Shown here: positions 22,451-35,269 of the stretch, piece by piece
How positions within the stretch are numbered: the stretch's first letter is position 1
Layout of the letters: the number at the start of each line of letters is the position of its first letter
DNA from: Centrapalus pauciflorus
Lineage: Eukaryota > Streptophyta > Magnoliopsida > Asterales > Asteraceae
Direction of reading: 5' to 3'
DNA length: 64,000 bases
NCBI GenBank assembly: GCA_020465985.1
Contig: JAANYP010004261.1
Location: forward strand, 75,001-139,000
Translations under genes and position numbers: made by a program
The notes under the pieces: model-generated
What the model saw: the letters and a program-made list of their open reading frames with translations, nothing else
What the model was told of the DNA's origin: nothing
Databases searched by the model: none

Positions 22451-23149
22451 TTACAGTAGGCTAGCAAAAGTGGGGTAGCGTACGTTGCTCATCACCCTTC
22501 GGATTTCCAGATCAAGACCAGCCTCAAATCTGGTCACTTTTCTTTCTTCTGTATCCATCTGATGAGGCGCGAACAAACTCAGCCTCATGAACTCTACCGC
22601 ATACTGGGACACAGACTTAGTCCCCTGGATTAGTGTCATGAACTTAGCTTCTAGTCTTCGGCGCTCATCGGCCGGGCAGTATTGCTGAGTGAAGATTTCA
22701 GTAAACTCAGCCCATGTCATTACAAAAACTTTTTCCAGAGTTAACGCATTCACCATCGAGTTCCACCACATTACTACATCTTTGGTGAACATTGCAGTAG
22801 CGAATCGGACCATGTCCTTTTCAGCACAATCGCTGATTCGGAAGGTCCTTTCGGTTGCTGTTATCCATTCCAGAGCGGCAACAGCATCACCCAGTCCATT
22901 AAACTCGACTGCTCTATTTCCCTTAAAATCCTTAAACCGACAACCTCTGGGCTTGTTAGATGACCCAGTGTTGTCATCTTGTTCGTCATTGTTTCCCTCT
23001 TTTTCCTTATTCTTGCTCTTATCTTCTCTTCGCTTAGCTTCGGCCTCATCTCGAGCTCGAAACTGATCGTGAATCATCCGATTTTGCTCAGCCATCATGG
23101 CTAGCATCATTTCTCTTGTTTCTTCTGGTGTCATTCCTCCTCCAGACAT
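22451..23149 (-). pseudogene. Gypsy B gag (capsid domain)
   Basis: Starts MSGGGMTPEETREMMLAMMAEQ and continues with a charged stretch (RREDKSKNKEKEG). The retrotransposon gag domain follows (ALEWITATERTF, MWWNSMVNALT, WAEFTEIFTQQYCP, SVSQYAVEFMRLS). A TAA at 22451-22453 ends it, but the same frame continues directly into the zinc knuckles at 22438. This is therefore either a nonsense mutation or a readthrough site; a mutation is more likely given the other damage. The PBS lies about 200 bp upstream. Confidence 0.88.
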
Positions 23150-23350
23150 ATTCTGAAATATAAAACATATAACTTGTTTAGTAACATGTCATTTATTTAG
23201 AGACACCACCCATTTGTCCCTTATGATAGTCAATGTCCTATGATTACTAGATCGTAACCTATCTTAGTTCAGATGATTACTTAAAATCACTACATATCAT
23301 CACTTAATGTTTGAGACCAAGACCTCACGGACACTTGAATCTCACACTAC

Positions 23351-23363
23351 TACTCTGATACCA
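23351..23363 (-). other. Primer-binding site (initiator-Met tRNA) of gypsy B
   Basis: Minus-strand TGGTATCAGAGTA lies five bases inside the 5' LTR border and complements the initiator-Met tRNA 3' end, the usual primer of chromoviruses. Confidence 0.88.
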
Positions 23364-23368
23364 TATCA

Positions 23369-25576
23369 TGTGACACTCTTGCCACAATAACCACCATTTA
23401 CAATACACCCAGGATTAATCACCAAACATATGAATACATAATGATCTAAATACTTAATAAAAGTGCGGAAGCATAAAAGTACATAAATTAAAATAATACA
23501 AGTTCGTCAAACACCCTACGGTGCTACAATGTTACATGTCTAAGTCTACATACTCAAAAGTATTACATCATCCCATATTTATTACAACAATATTCCCATA
23601 GATATGTTACCAAGATAAACAGTAGATATCTTCAATCACTTCAACAAACGACTTAGCTAGAAGGTCCCAAAGCAGATTTCCCTTTTCCTGTAAAAAATGC
23701 AACAACTGAGGGGTAAGCGAATGCTTAGTGAATACCAAATGATTTTATACATTCTGCAAATCCTTATGATGCCACCCAGAGTAACCGCGGTAACACATAC
23801 CGTATACTCCACACGTACTCAAAGTACGCAAACCCGAGCCGCAGCTCCTTCGAGTTGACACTCGGCATAAGGAAAACCAACCATCTGAGGCAGACATAAC
23901 ATCGGGGATGACTTACTGTCTATCCTGACCACAGAGGTGTCAAACTCTTGGTCATATAGCACAGTATCATCAGAGTACAGATGCAACCACGCAGGTCCAT
24001 CGATAGGATGCACAACAAATGAACGGACATGCAACAAGTATGAATGTGCATCAACATATACCCAAGTTAGTAGAGTGCCAAACAATAATGACAACATGCC
24101 TCAGCAGGCAAAGCAAACATAAAGCAGATGTAGACATGTTAAAATCAAAGGTACTCACAGTGGGTGCGTTAGTTAATATCAGTTAATTTTATTTCTACTC
24201 GGGCTTTCAACCGGATCACAAAGTACCCCATTGTGGGTTAAACAACACCACAAGGGACCTGTTACAATTCCATATGGAAAACATATCACGTACGTGTTCG
24301 TGCATCAATTTGTACAATTATAAGTGTTACAACAATTGGAACCGACATCCAAAACTCACATTTAAATCTTATCATTTGAGGTGTTATTATTCCCAATTAA
24401 CCCTCCTTTATTTACCTTAATATGCTACAAAAAGTATCTTAAAAGCGTGTTTAATTGTCCATAAATTCGGGTCTTTATAAACCCATCCGAATTACACATG
24501 TACTGCAGACGACTCGCCGAGTCGGTCTAGGTGACTCGCCGAGTCGAGGTCCGAATTACGGATCCTCGGTCGTATTTCGGATCCATCCGAATCAAGTTGA
24601 CCCATCCGAATTCGGTTCTTATTCGTTTTCGGTCCAATCTAAGTTAGGGTCTCATCCGAATTCGGGTCCAAACCGGATTCGGATCCAACACTTATGAATT
24701 TTTGAAGATTTTATGCAAGTGTTCTTGGTGACTCGTCGAGTCACCCAAGCGACTCGCCGAGTCGACCATCAGTTCTGCATTTCGTGACCTACGGGTTTTA
24801 CTTAAAAATTCCCAATTTCGATTTCTAGCCACATGCAACTGAAAGTAAGGTTATATAAACTTATAATGAATGTTTCTACAACACTTTCCCCATCAATAAC
24901 ATTCTTAATTCGTCCAAAAATGACCAAAAATGAAGATTTTTCTCAAGAACACTAAAGTTCATAAAAACTCAGATTTCTTACCGTTTAGGACGTTCCAATG
25001 GTTGATTCTTGTTTCTGAGGCTTCAGTAATCTTTCAAGAATGATTTCCAACTACTATAACAAACATGCATTACAAATTTTCAGATTTAAAAATCCGAATT
25101 TTGCTTCTTTATTCTTCAAAATAAAACCTCAAACTCGAAATTATGTTCTTACCTTGATTCAGGTTGTTTTCTTGTTAATTTCCAGCTTGGATTCACGAAT
25201 TTTGTTCCACAATATCAAATTCCAGCAGAAATTTTAGAGAGAGAGATGGAGAGTTTCTTGTGAGTTCAAATGGTGAAATGAAATATGAAAGACACCGAAA
25301 GTCTTTTATTCCAAAGTTTCGGCTATTGACACTTTTAGCCCCTCAACTTATCTGGTTCAATTAAATACTGCTTTTCATAATAACTTTCATCACTAACATT
25401 CATAATTCATCATACTTAATAACTAAAAGTTGAAATCCTCAAATTTCTTAGTTTCTTAAAATAGTAACCAATTTTTAAATATCCGAATACATAATCATTT
25501 TTCATAATCCAACTTAATTATACAAAAATTCATCTAATTATCCCAATTACAATAAATTGAATCCGAGGATGTTACA
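23369..25576 (-). repeat. Gypsy B 5' LTR (right on the plus strand)
   Basis: Partner of 2334-4537 with the same four GACTCGnCGAGTC palindromes (about 24510, 24532, 24729 and 24749) and gaattcgg motifs. Small differences include gactcgtcgagtc here for gactcgccgagtc. The minus-strand end is AGTGTCACA next to the PBS. Confidence 0.93.
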
Positions 25577-25826
25577 TAAAAACGTAAGAACAGTCTGTGT
25601 TCTTCGTCTAATTAAACAGATTATAGGTGATTGTAATCAGTGATTTTGGCAATATAAAGGATTTGAATTTGTTATATTTATCTGTTATTTATTCTGAAAT
25701 TTTTCTTAAAAACAATTAAGTGTTATTCCGCAAACTTCTTAATTGGACTTTGATTCAAAACAAGGTTATTGGTTTACACTCTGATTTATTAAAACCAGTT
25801 AATCTTAGGTGATTTTGATCTTGACA
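25577..25826 (+). repeat. Copia 5' LTR, second part
   Basis: Continues the LTR cut at 2333. The first five bases (taaaa) are the second TSD copy of gypsy B. It matches 35660-35912 and ends TTGACA directly before the PBS. Confidence 0.92.
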
Positions 25827-25828
25827 AG

Positions 25829-25840
25829 TGGTATCAGAGA
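25829..25840 (+). other. Primer-binding site (initiator-Met tRNA) of the copia element
   Basis: TGGTATCAGAGA starts two bases after the LTR end and complements the initiator-Met tRNA 3' end. Confidence 0.88.
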
Positions 25841-25903
25841 CAGATTTTATTCTTTGTCTTCAAAGTCAGAAACTTTCTTTGTTTAAAATTTTGTTTTTCT
25901 GGA

Positions 25904-28635
25904 ATGGAGTTTGAAAATAGCAGTAGTGGATCTGGGCAAGGACTAAAAGTGCCTATGCTCAAACCCATTGAGTTCGAGATGTGGAAACTCAGGATTCAAC
26001 AGCACATTCAATTTATTGATTATGCCCTATGGGAAGCTGTTGAAAATCCTCCTGCAGTTGATCCTGAACTAGATGCTGAGGGAAAACCTAAAAGAACACC
26101 TCCAAAAACGGAGATTGAAAGAAAGGCTAGAATGAATGAAGTGAAAGCTCTTACTCTTTTACAAATAGCCATTCCTAATGCTTATCAACATCAGATTAAA
26201 AAGTTTTATACTGCTCATTCTCTTTGGATTGCTTTAGAGAAAAGATTTGCTGGCAATGCTAGCACCAAAAGGAATCAAAAGGATCTTTTAAAACAGCAGT
26301 ATGAAAACTTTTCTGGTGGCAAGAATGAAAACCTTACTCATATTTTTGATAGGTTTAATAAGCTAATAGGTGAATTGGAGAGTGCTAAAGTCAGCCTGGA
26401 TCAAGATGAAGTAAACAAAAAATTCCTCAGATCTCTTGGTGAAGAATGGAAAGTCTATGCTGCTCAATGGATAACCAAAGACACTCTAGATGAAATAGAG
26501 TTGGATGACCTTTATAACAGCCTGAGAGTGTTTGAATCTGAGATTGAAAATAAAAAGAAATCCTTTTCTTACAATCACAACACTGCTCTGCTGTCATCAG
26601 CATTAACTGATAAATCAAACTGTTGTGATTCTTTTTCAGGTGCTGATGGTAACTCTTCTGAAGTTCATTATGAAGCATTTGTTGCAAGTGATGGACTGTT
26701 TGCTCTTAATGCTGAAGATCTGGAACAAATCCATCCAGATGATTTAGAAGAGATGGACTTAAAGTGGCAGCATGCTATGTTGACTATGAGGGCCAAAAGA
26801 TTTCTGAAAAGGACTGGCAGACTAAACTTTCAAGCCAGACCAGAAGGCAAGCCAACATTTGATAAATGAAAGGTTGAGTGCTTTATATGTCACAAGCTTG
26901 GCCACTTTGCTAGAGAGTGTAGATCCCAAGGTCAGCAGCCACCAAGACCCCAGCAAACAAATCAAACTTCATCCTCACAAGCTCTTGTCTCTCAAGAAGA
27001 CAATGTGTTTGACTGGAGTGACCAGACATAAGAAGAGTTTCAAAATCAAGCTCTTATGGCAGAAACATCCATTGTCACTTCCACTGAACTACCATATGAG
27101 GTAAATGCTAAACTCTGGTCTCAAACATGCAAAAATATGGTTAACAAGTACAGAGATCATAATGAGAGCATGTGAAAAACTCTAGCTAAGATGGAAGAGA
27201 GGAGATATGAGTATATGCATGCTATAGAAGATCTTGAAAAACTAATCAATGACTATAATGATAATGAGATTCAGATGGGACATGATAGAACATATCATGA
27301 GTGGGAGAAAAAGGAACTGAATGAGAAAATAGATACCCTAAATAAGAAACTAAATGAGGTTGAACAGAAGGTGTTAGAAGCTAACAAGAAAATAGAATCT
27401 ATTAATATAGATTTAGGTAGCTTCAAGCTGGCCAATCAAAAGCTAGAACACCTAATAGAGGTCTAATTTAAAGATAGGGTAAAATCTCAACTCAATCCCA
27501 AGGAAGGTATAGGATACAAAGCTACTCCACCCCCATACAACAACAAATACATTCATCCCATGAGTGAAGTTGTTGATAGGCTTGTGAATGAACCATTAGA
27601 TGAGACAATGAATACTGTAGATCCTATCCTTGAAGACAAGCCTGGATCTAAAGAAGAACTGATTCCAAATGAAGGCTGTGAGTGTAAAGAAGTTGAGAGC
27701 AACTCCAAAACAATGAGTGCACCTATAGAACCTCCTACTTCCAGTTTCATCAAAACCCACAGTGTGAAAGGAAAAGAGAAGATGAGTGTATGCAATAATG
27801 CTCCACATGTTTCTGTACCTTCTAACTGTAACATTGCATCATCTTCAAAAACTAATAAAAAGGGTAAGACTGTTCCAATATGCACATGCCAAAAGCATGG
27901 TGTCCAAAAGTTTCCCACACAGCAGCAGGTGAGGGGAAATCAAAGGAACAAGAACCAGTTATGGTCCCACAAAACTGGTTCTCCAATCAAAACAGTCAAA
28001 AATGTTTCCATTGTGGCAGGAAAAATCATTTGGCCAGGCATTGCTTATATAAACCATCTGTTACAAAACAGATTGTGGTTCAAAAACAGGCCATTGTTCA
28101 AAACTCAAAAGTTTCAAAGGGCCAAACACCTGTCACACCAGTTCCAAAGAAGATAATTGATCACAGGTACTTAAAAGTCAACAAAAGACAGCCTACACAC
28201 CAAAAACAAGTTTTAGCAAAATCCAAAGCTAACATAAAAAAGGTATGGTGTGTTAAAGGCAAAAACACAGATGAAACTGCTAATGCAAGTGTTGAGACTG
28301 TTAAGTCAAAAGTTGGAACTGGTAGTACAAATTCTGAAGCTGTTAGCACTCAAAACCCAGTTCAAACTGCTAAGTCTAAAACTGGAACTGGTAGTGAATC
28401 TTCTGAGACTGTTAAAGAAAAGTTTGGAAAGAATACCTGGATACCTCACGTCATAACTAAATACTCTTCACAGAATCCACCAATGGATCTCACTAAGTTT
28501 AAAAAGACACAAATAGTGTTTAGTTATGTCAATGCACAAGGACAACCCAAACCAATTTGGTTTGGGTTTACTCCACTACTGACTAAGCTTTTTCTGTGCA
28601 GGGCAACCACAGGACCCAACATAAGACAAGATAGC
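25904..28635 (+). pseudogene. Copia gag region with two zinc knuckles and a coiled coil
   Basis: The first 321 codons (25904-26866) are a copia capsid of the UBN2 type (KPIEFEMWKLRIQQHIQFID, LTHIFDRFNKLIGELESA). A TGA at 26867-26869 is followed in the same frame by the knuckle CFICHKLGHFAREC. More in-frame stops lie at 27029-27031, 27173-27175 and 27464-27466. A coiled-coil stretch (27191-27463) follows. After a frameshift near 27880-28150 a second knuckle appears (CFHCGRKNHLARHC, about 28000-28040), then an imperfect ETVKSKVGTGS-type repeat (28280-28420). The ~900-codon length with two knuckles is long for copia gag and fits a Sirevirus. A last frameshift at about 28636 precedes the protease. 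Confidence 0.85.
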
Positions 28636-28637
28636 AT

Positions 28638-31600
28638 ATGGACAGTGGATGCTCTAGGCACATGACAGGCAACTCTGAATGCCTATCAAATTTCAAAAGC
28701 TTTGAAGGAGGGTTTGTTGCATTTGGAGGCAATTCCAAGGGAGGTAAGGTAACACGTAAGGGTACTGTCAAAGCAGGCAACATGTTATTCAATGATGTTT
28801 TGTATGTTGAACAGCTGAAGTACAATTTATTAAGTGTGTCTCAAATCTGTGACAAACAAAATATTGTTTTGTTCACAGATTCTAAGTGCATTGTCCTTTC
28901 AAAAGATTTTAACATACCTGAAAATCTTATTTTACTCAGAACACCAAGAAAGGACAATGTCTACTGTTTGGACACAGATCTTTTATCTAAATCAAGTACT
29001 TTAAGCTGTTTGATATCTAAAGCATCATCAAATGAGTCTGCTCTTTGGCACAGAAGGATGTATCACATGAACTTCAAATCTATGAATGTTTTAGTCAAAA
29101 AGAATTTGGTAAGAGGTTTACCACAAAAGGAGTTCATATGTGATGATCATTGTGTAGCATGTCTCAAAGGCAAGCAACACAAAACTTCTCATAAGGCCAA
29201 AAAAGTAAATTCAATCTCATCTGCTCTTCATCTTATTCATATGGATCTTTTTGGTCCAACATCTGTTTTGAGTTTGAATAAAAGAGCTTACTGTTTAGTC
29301 ATTGTTGATGATTTCACCAGATTTACATGGGTTTACTTTCTTAGGACTAAGGATGAAACTGCTGAGCTAGTCAAATCCTTTATGCTTAAGATTGAAAACC
29401 AATCAAATTTAAAGGTTAAGGTGATCAGGTCAGACAATGGAACTGAGTTTAAAAATCATATCCTAAACAGTTTCTATGAGTCTAAAGGCATTGCAAGGCA
29501 ATTTAGTGCCCCTAGAACACCACAACAAAATGGTGTAGCTGAAAGAAAGAATAAAACTTTAATAGAGACTGCTAGAACCATGCTAGCTGATTCCAAACTG
29601 CCAATGACCTTCTCGGCAGAGGCAGTAAATACAGTCTGTTATGTGCTAAATAGGGTTCAAATTGTTCAGTCACAAGGGAAAACTCCATATGAGTTATTCC
29701 ATCACAGGATTCCCTTAGTAGCCTTCCTAAAACCTTTTGGTTAATGCACTATCCTACATACTAAAACTCACTTAGGAAAGTTTGAAAGTAAGGCTGAAGA
29801 AGGTTTCTTTGTAGGTTACTCTATTCAAAGCAAAGCCTATACAGTTTATAACAGTGTATCTAAAACCATTGAAGAAAGTGCAAATGTTGAGTTTAATAAA
29901 CATACTGCAAATATCAAAGGCACTGGTCCTGATTGGTTGTTTGATTTAGATTCACTAACAAATTCTCTGAGCTTTGTTGAGTATACTGCAGGAACTGCTG
30001 AAAACAGTGTTGAAACTGTCAGCCCAAATTCTCATGTTGGTAACACAAATATTCAAGCTGTTGGCACAAAGTTTCCAACAATTGCAGATTCTGCTACATG
30101 GGATGAGTACACTGTACTGCCACTTCTATCTTGTGACCCACCAGGGGTCCTGATTGATCAACAAGACACAAATACAAAGTGTGAAGTGCCAATCTCAAGC
30201 CCTGAAGTAACATCTCCATCCAATAGGGAAACAGTCCCATTTTCTGATCAAACTGTTACTGAAGCAGAATCCTCAAGTGGTGCTGAAGGTGATGATACAA
30301 ATCTGGGAAGCTCATTTCAGACAGAAAGAGAACCCATACTCAGGGTTCACAAGTGTCATCCTCTCAACCAGATAATGGGAGACCCACGCACTCCTATGCA
30401 GACAAGGACAATGGTTCACAAGGAGTCCACTGATACTGAATCAGCAGTCCCTGAATTCAGTCTAGTTGCCTTTGAACATGCATGCTTCATGTCACAATTG
30501 GAGCCAAAGAAGGCATTCGAGGCTCTGAAAGATCCATCTTGGATTGAGGCAATGCAAGAAGAACTTTTGCAATTCAAGATTCAGAATGTATGGACTCTAG
30601 TTGACTTGCCTAAAGGTAAGAGGGAAATTGGTACAAGATGGGTTTTCAGAAACAAGTAGGATGAGAGAGGTGTAGTGATCAAGAACAAAGCAAGGTTGGT
30701 AGCTCAAGGATATACTCAAGAAGAAGGAATAGATTATGATGATGTCTTTGCTCCAGTAGCAATGATAGAAGCCATCAGACTGTTCCTAGCTTATGCCAGC
30801 TTCAAAGGGTTCAAAGTGTTCCAAATGGATGTGAAATCTGCATTCCTGTATGGTACAATCGAAGAAGAGGTTTATGTGTGTCAACCCCCTGGATTTGAGG
30901 ACTATAAGTATCCAGACAGAGTCTACAAGTTAGACAAAGCTCTCTATGGACTCCACCAAGCCCCAAGAGCATGGTATGACACTTTGTCTTCATATCTTCT
31001 ACAAAATGGATTCAAGAGAGGTACTCTGGACAAGACATTATTCACAAAGTCCATCAAATCAGAGATTCTTCTTGTTCAGATCTATGTTGATGATATCATC
31101 TTTGGACCAACAAATGACATTCTGTGCAAGGAGTTTGAAATCTTGATGCACAAGAAGTTTCAAATGAGTTCAATGGGGGAACTAACCTTCTTTCTAGGCT
31201 TGCTGGTCAAGCAAAAACCTACTGGACTTTTTATAAGTCAATCAAAGTATGTGAGTGACATCTTTGGAAAGTTTGGATACAAGGACACCAAAGTGGCCAG
31301 CACACCAACGGACACTCATAAGCAGCTTGATGCAGATAAAGAAGGAGTGGATGTGGATATTCATTTATACAGATCCTTGATAGGTTCACTGATGTATCTC
31401 ACATCTTCTAGACCTGATATAATGTTTGCTGTTTGTATTTGTGCCAGGTTTCAATGTGCTCCAAAGGACTCACATTTGTTTGCTGTTAAGAGAATCTTTA
31501 GATACCTCAAGGGCCAACCAAAATTGGGACTATGGTATCCTAAGGACTCTCCTCTTGAACTAACAGCTTATTCTAATAGTTACTATGGAGATTGCAACAT

Positions 31601-32027
31601 AGACAAAAAATCCACAACTGGTGGATGTCAATATCTAGGAGCAAGACTGGTCTCTTGCCAGTGCAAAAAGCAGACCACTGTTTCCACTCCATCTAATGAA
31701 GCAAAATATGTTGCAGCTGCCAGCTGCTGTTCCCAAGTGATGTGGATTCAGAACCAACTGAGAGACTATGGTATGAACTTTCTATCTACTCCTATTTATA
31801 TTGAAAATTCAAGTGCAATAAGCATTGTACAAAATCCAGTGAAATTTCCCAAAACCAAGCACATAGAAATTAGATTTCATTTTATAAGGGACTGTAATGA
31901 GAAGAAATTAATCCAAGTCACCAAAATTCATACAGATGATCAGTTAGCTGATCTATTTACAAAACCATTTGATGTAGGAAGATTCACCTTTCTAGTATCA
32001 AATATTGGTATGGTTAATATGGATTAA
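28638..32027 (+). pseudogene. Copia pol: protease, integrase, RT, RNase H
   Basis: The first 368 codons carry the protease motif MDSGCSRHMTG, the integrase zinc finger (H138, H143, C172, C175) and the core with D203 (HMDLFG), D266 (RSDNGTEF) and E302 (GVAERKN). A TAA at 29742-29744 replaces one codon and the frame continues (CTILHTKTHLGKFESKAEEGFFVGY). A TAG at 30657-30659 interrupts RT, which continues with KARLVAQGYTQEEGIDYDDVFAPV, FQMDVKSAFLYG and YVDDIIFG. In RNase H the first acidic residue looks lost (YSNSYYGD where SDAD is usual), but the STPSNEAKYVA segment keeps the Glu. The order IN-RT is diagnostic for copia. Confidence 0.92.
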
Positions 32028-32085
32028 TTTGTTTTTCTTTATTCTCTCTTATTTTATGAGGAACATACTTATTAAATGTGCTTAG

Positions 32086-32098
32086 TTAAGGGGGAGAC
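32086..32098 (+). other. Internal PPT-like tract after copia pol
   Basis: ttaagggggagac lies about 60 bp after the pol stop. The same purine core (aaaaagggggaga) recurs at about 33928-33940 inside the extra coding region. The terminal PPT before the 3' LTR is weaker. Multiple PPT copies are reported for Sireviruses (family knowledge). Confidence 0.6.
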
Positions 32099-32402
32099 AC
32101 TGCTTCATTAGAAAATGCTTAATTTTCAACTGACAGCTTGAGACTATTCTCAAGCTGCTAGTTCATATTCTCGGACTGTTAGTTGTTTCACTTGGTCTGC
32201 AAGTGTGCAGGGTAATTCCGTAATTCTTTATAAGACTGTGTGCGGGACTAGATATTTTTGAAAAGCCAAAACCTTTAAAGTCCCAGTTTCGTTCGATTGT
32301 AGCTACCAGTTGCAAAAATATCTTCCACAATCTTTTCATCTTCTCTCTCTGTGCGATTCACACACAGTCATTCAAAACCCTAAATCCCCGTTGTGATCTC
32401 TA
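32099..32402 (+). promoter_or_regulatory. Leader of the extra copia gene, promoter-like
   Basis: About 300 bp between pol and the next ATG. It contains caagctgctagttca, identical to the LTR subrepeat (about 32150), a TATA-like ctttataag near 32227 and a CT-rich leader (tcttctctctctgtgcg, 32340). This suggests an internal transcription start. The alternative is a plain spacer used in a spliced or full-length RNA. Confidence 0.4.
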
Positions 32403-35068
32403 ATGGAGTTTGTCAAAGAACATAACTGCCTTCCTTACTCTCTCAAACACACTGAACTCCAACCATTCCATTACATGGTGCATTTTCTTCGTGGTTCCCA
32501 TATCCATTACGCTCTAACTGTTAATCCCACCATATACGTCTCTCATATAGAGCAGTTTTGGAAATCAGCCACTGTCAATACTATTAATGGAGTCACTTCT
32601 TTTGCATCAATCATTGATGGTAACCCCATTACCATCACTGACGAGACTATCCGCCAACATCTGCATCTTCAAGATGCCATAGGTTTATCTAATCTCTCTC
32701 TTACTGCTTTACACGAAGGTCTTTTTGACATTGGGTATAGGGGCCCTACTGATTCTTTTACCTTCTACAAAGCACATTTTGGTCCTAAATGGAAATATAT
32801 TGTGCATATTATTCAACAGTGTATAAGCCCTAAAAGAACTGGTTGGTCTGAATTTTCTTCGAATATTGCCACTGCCTTAGTATGCTTATCAACAGGCCAA
32901 CAGTTTAATTTTTCAAATATGATTTTTCAAGGCATGTTAAGGCACCATGCCCTAAAGAATGAGAAATTTTTGATGTATCCACGGTTTTCTGCAGAAATAA
33001 TTGTTAAGTCTTGCAATAATTTTAAAGTACATAAAAGGATACATGTTTCTCATAGGCACTCTTTACCTTCTATTAAAAGGCTTTTGAAACCAAGTGCCAA
33101 TTTTCACAATGTGGATGTCCCATTGCCTTCTGCAATGCAGGACATCAATCCAAGAAACAGAGGAAAGGGTACTGAGTAGGCTCAGCCATCCATTACTGCT
33201 TCACCCCCAGGTGCCCAACCCACTCCTCATATGATACATATACTTCCTCTGCTCCTTCTACTATACATACATCCCTAGCCCGCTCACTGCAAATGTATAA
33301 AAGACAAAGGGTTGTAGGAGCTCCTTCCTCCTCAGTCCACTCCCAGAGCCAAATAGCCTTGTGCAGGGGGACACTCCTGCACAGAATATCGAAAGGGAAC
33401 CCATTGAGGATACTCCCACCCTCATTTTGGAGGTGGACATCCCATCAGAGGATGTTCATATGGGTTTTGTGGCTGGTACTACTGATGTCTCTACACAAGA
33501 GGCACAGGACAGTATCAACATCTCTAAGACCACTCCCATGGCAACAGAGGGTGTGCAAGCACCTTCTGGAAGTCCCCCGTACGAAGAACAAAGGGGCCCA
33601 GATGTTTCTACTTCTGGAATTCATGCCAATGATAGATCTCAAATACCACTATCATTTGAAGATCTTGAGGCTAGTCTGCAACTTATGGCTTTGACGGATC
33701 AACAGTTGAAACCTGTTATAGCCATTTTGGAACATTACAAATCCATTATTGCTGCACAAGGATCTCAAATCACAGCCCTACAACAACTCACAGCAGCACA
33801 ACAACAGCGCCTTGATCAGTTTCATCTTAGTTTCACTCTGTGTGGAAACATGATTATCCAGCTCGAGAAGATGGTTCGATCCCTACTTGCAAAGGTTTTT
33901 GGTCCTCCTGGCCAAACCAATGCATCCAAAAAGGGGGAGAATCAGGAGATCCCTCATCCAGTCCAAACAGCTTCATCTTCTCCACCAACAGCTTCAGTTT
34001 CTAGGCTAACAGTCCCAACAGTTTCTCAAGCTGTTAGTCTAGAAGCTCAAGCTGTTCCAAGTAAATCAAGTGGAGTGGTTATCAAAGAAGGTTCTCAAGC
34101 TCCTGCCCCAGCAGTCCAACCACAGTATCAGCTTCCAAAGACAAGGGAAAGGGTATTTTAATTGAGCGTCCAAAGATCAAATTCATCTCTAAAGAAACCC
34201 AAGTTGCCCATGATGCTGAACTGGCAAGGAAATTAGCAGAAGAACAAGATGAGATCTTAGACCAGCAAACCCATGAACCAATGGAAGATGATGAAACCTC
34301 TTAGGAGATTACCTACAAGGGTTTGTGGTCAAGGATAGTCAAAAGAAGAGGAAAAGGCCAACAAGGCCTTCAAAGGCAGAACATAGAAGATATTTGATAA
34401 ATTTCTCTGCAACAGCTGGGATATTAAAGGTAATTGCTCAATCATGGTCAACTGATAAGCTTCAGGCTTTATATGACAAAGAAAAGGAGAAGGAAAAAGC
34501 ATCCACAGCCTCCCAACAAGTCCAAGGTCCACAAGAACCAGTTCAAACTGTTGCTAATGATCCTCATTATGAAACCATTCAACAAGCAAAGTTTGATCAG
34601 GTAAAGAGAGTGTTGTTTGAACAACAACTGCAAAAGGCGATGGAAATTGAAAAAGTCCTGGATCTGCATGACTTCTCCAAACCTCCTATTACTTACTGGT
34701 ATGCTAATTCAATGGATGACATTGATTTAGTGTATCATTTTGTAATCAAAAGAGAGGCTGGTCCAGAGGAAAAATTTAAAAGTTTAATCCATTTGGTACA
34801 GAGACTGACTAGAGATGAACTAACACAAATGCATCATATTGGATCTGCCAGTCATTCTAGGTCTCAAATTGTTTGGGTTCAACAAACTTTGAAAGATCTC
34901 GAGAGCATTTTTGACCCAGAATCTACAAGAATGGATATAGAAGCTGCCAAGGAAATGAAGATTGTACAGATTGATTTATATGCCAAATCAATGACATATA
35001 GACTCAAGCTTGCAGACAGATCCAGCAGGTTCTACAATTTTGAATTTCTCAATTTGCCGAAGGCGTAG
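32403..35068 (+). pseudogene. Extra (env-position) coding region of the Sirevirus-like copia
   Basis: Three long ORFs in three different frames (32403-33179, 33361-34161, 34325-35068) appear to be one decayed gene of about 890 codons; frames switch near 33180-33360 and 34140-34320. N-terminal part: ALTVNPTIYVSHIEQFWKSA, ITDETIRQHLHLQDA and a WSEFSSNIATALVCLSTGQ stretch. Middle: Gln-rich, low-complexity sequence with a possible coiled coil (about 33700-33880). C-terminal part: Lys/Glu-rich helices and KFKSLIHLVQRLTRDELTQM. No signal peptide or membrane helix is evident. From memory, very similar proteins are numerous in Asteraceae annotations next to copia pol genes, sometimes under misleading enzyme names. 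Function unknown. Confidence 0.8.
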
Positions 35069-35256
35069 CTACTCCAAATGAGCTCTGTGAAGATTAATTG
35101 TGATAAAGTGGAGTTGAAGAGAGAATTCATAAAAGCTATAAGGCAGAATCTTTCACAGTTGTAAGTTTTTGGATGCCTTAGTTTGTATATAACAGTTTTA
35201 CTTTGTTTTATTTCCTTATTTGTATAGAAACTTAAAGTCTTGTGTAAAGAATTTAA

Positions 35257-35269
35257 GTTAGTGGGAGAT
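35257..35269 (+). other. Terminal polypurine tract of the copia element
   Basis: agttagtgggaga(t) directly precedes the 3' LTR start TGTTGGG. Confidence 0.65.

Larger units (their letters stand above)
2334..25576 (-). mobile_element. Gypsy B: Ty3/gypsy chromovirus (minus strand) inside the copia 5' LTR
   Basis: Two ~2.2-kb LTRs (2334-4537 and 23369-25576) start TGTGACA and end TGTTACA on the plus strand. They are flanked by TSD taaaa at 2329-2333 and 25577-25581. The genes lie on the minus strand: gag with three zinc knuckles, DSG protease, RT with FIDD, integrase and chromodomain. PBS and PPT sit at the expected LTR borders. Own length is about 9.1 kb, the rest being Athila element C. It shares the PPT and domain layout of gypsy A, but the LTRs differ widely. 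Defects: a stop at the end of the gag domain, a ~76-bp deletion in RNase H, and the split integrase. Confidence 0.93.

Noticed and set aside
22451..22453. Programmed readthrough stop between gag and pol in gypsy B
   Set aside because: Possible in principle, but the stop lies upstream of the zinc knuckles instead of after them, and the element has other lesions; a simple nonsense mutation is more likely.
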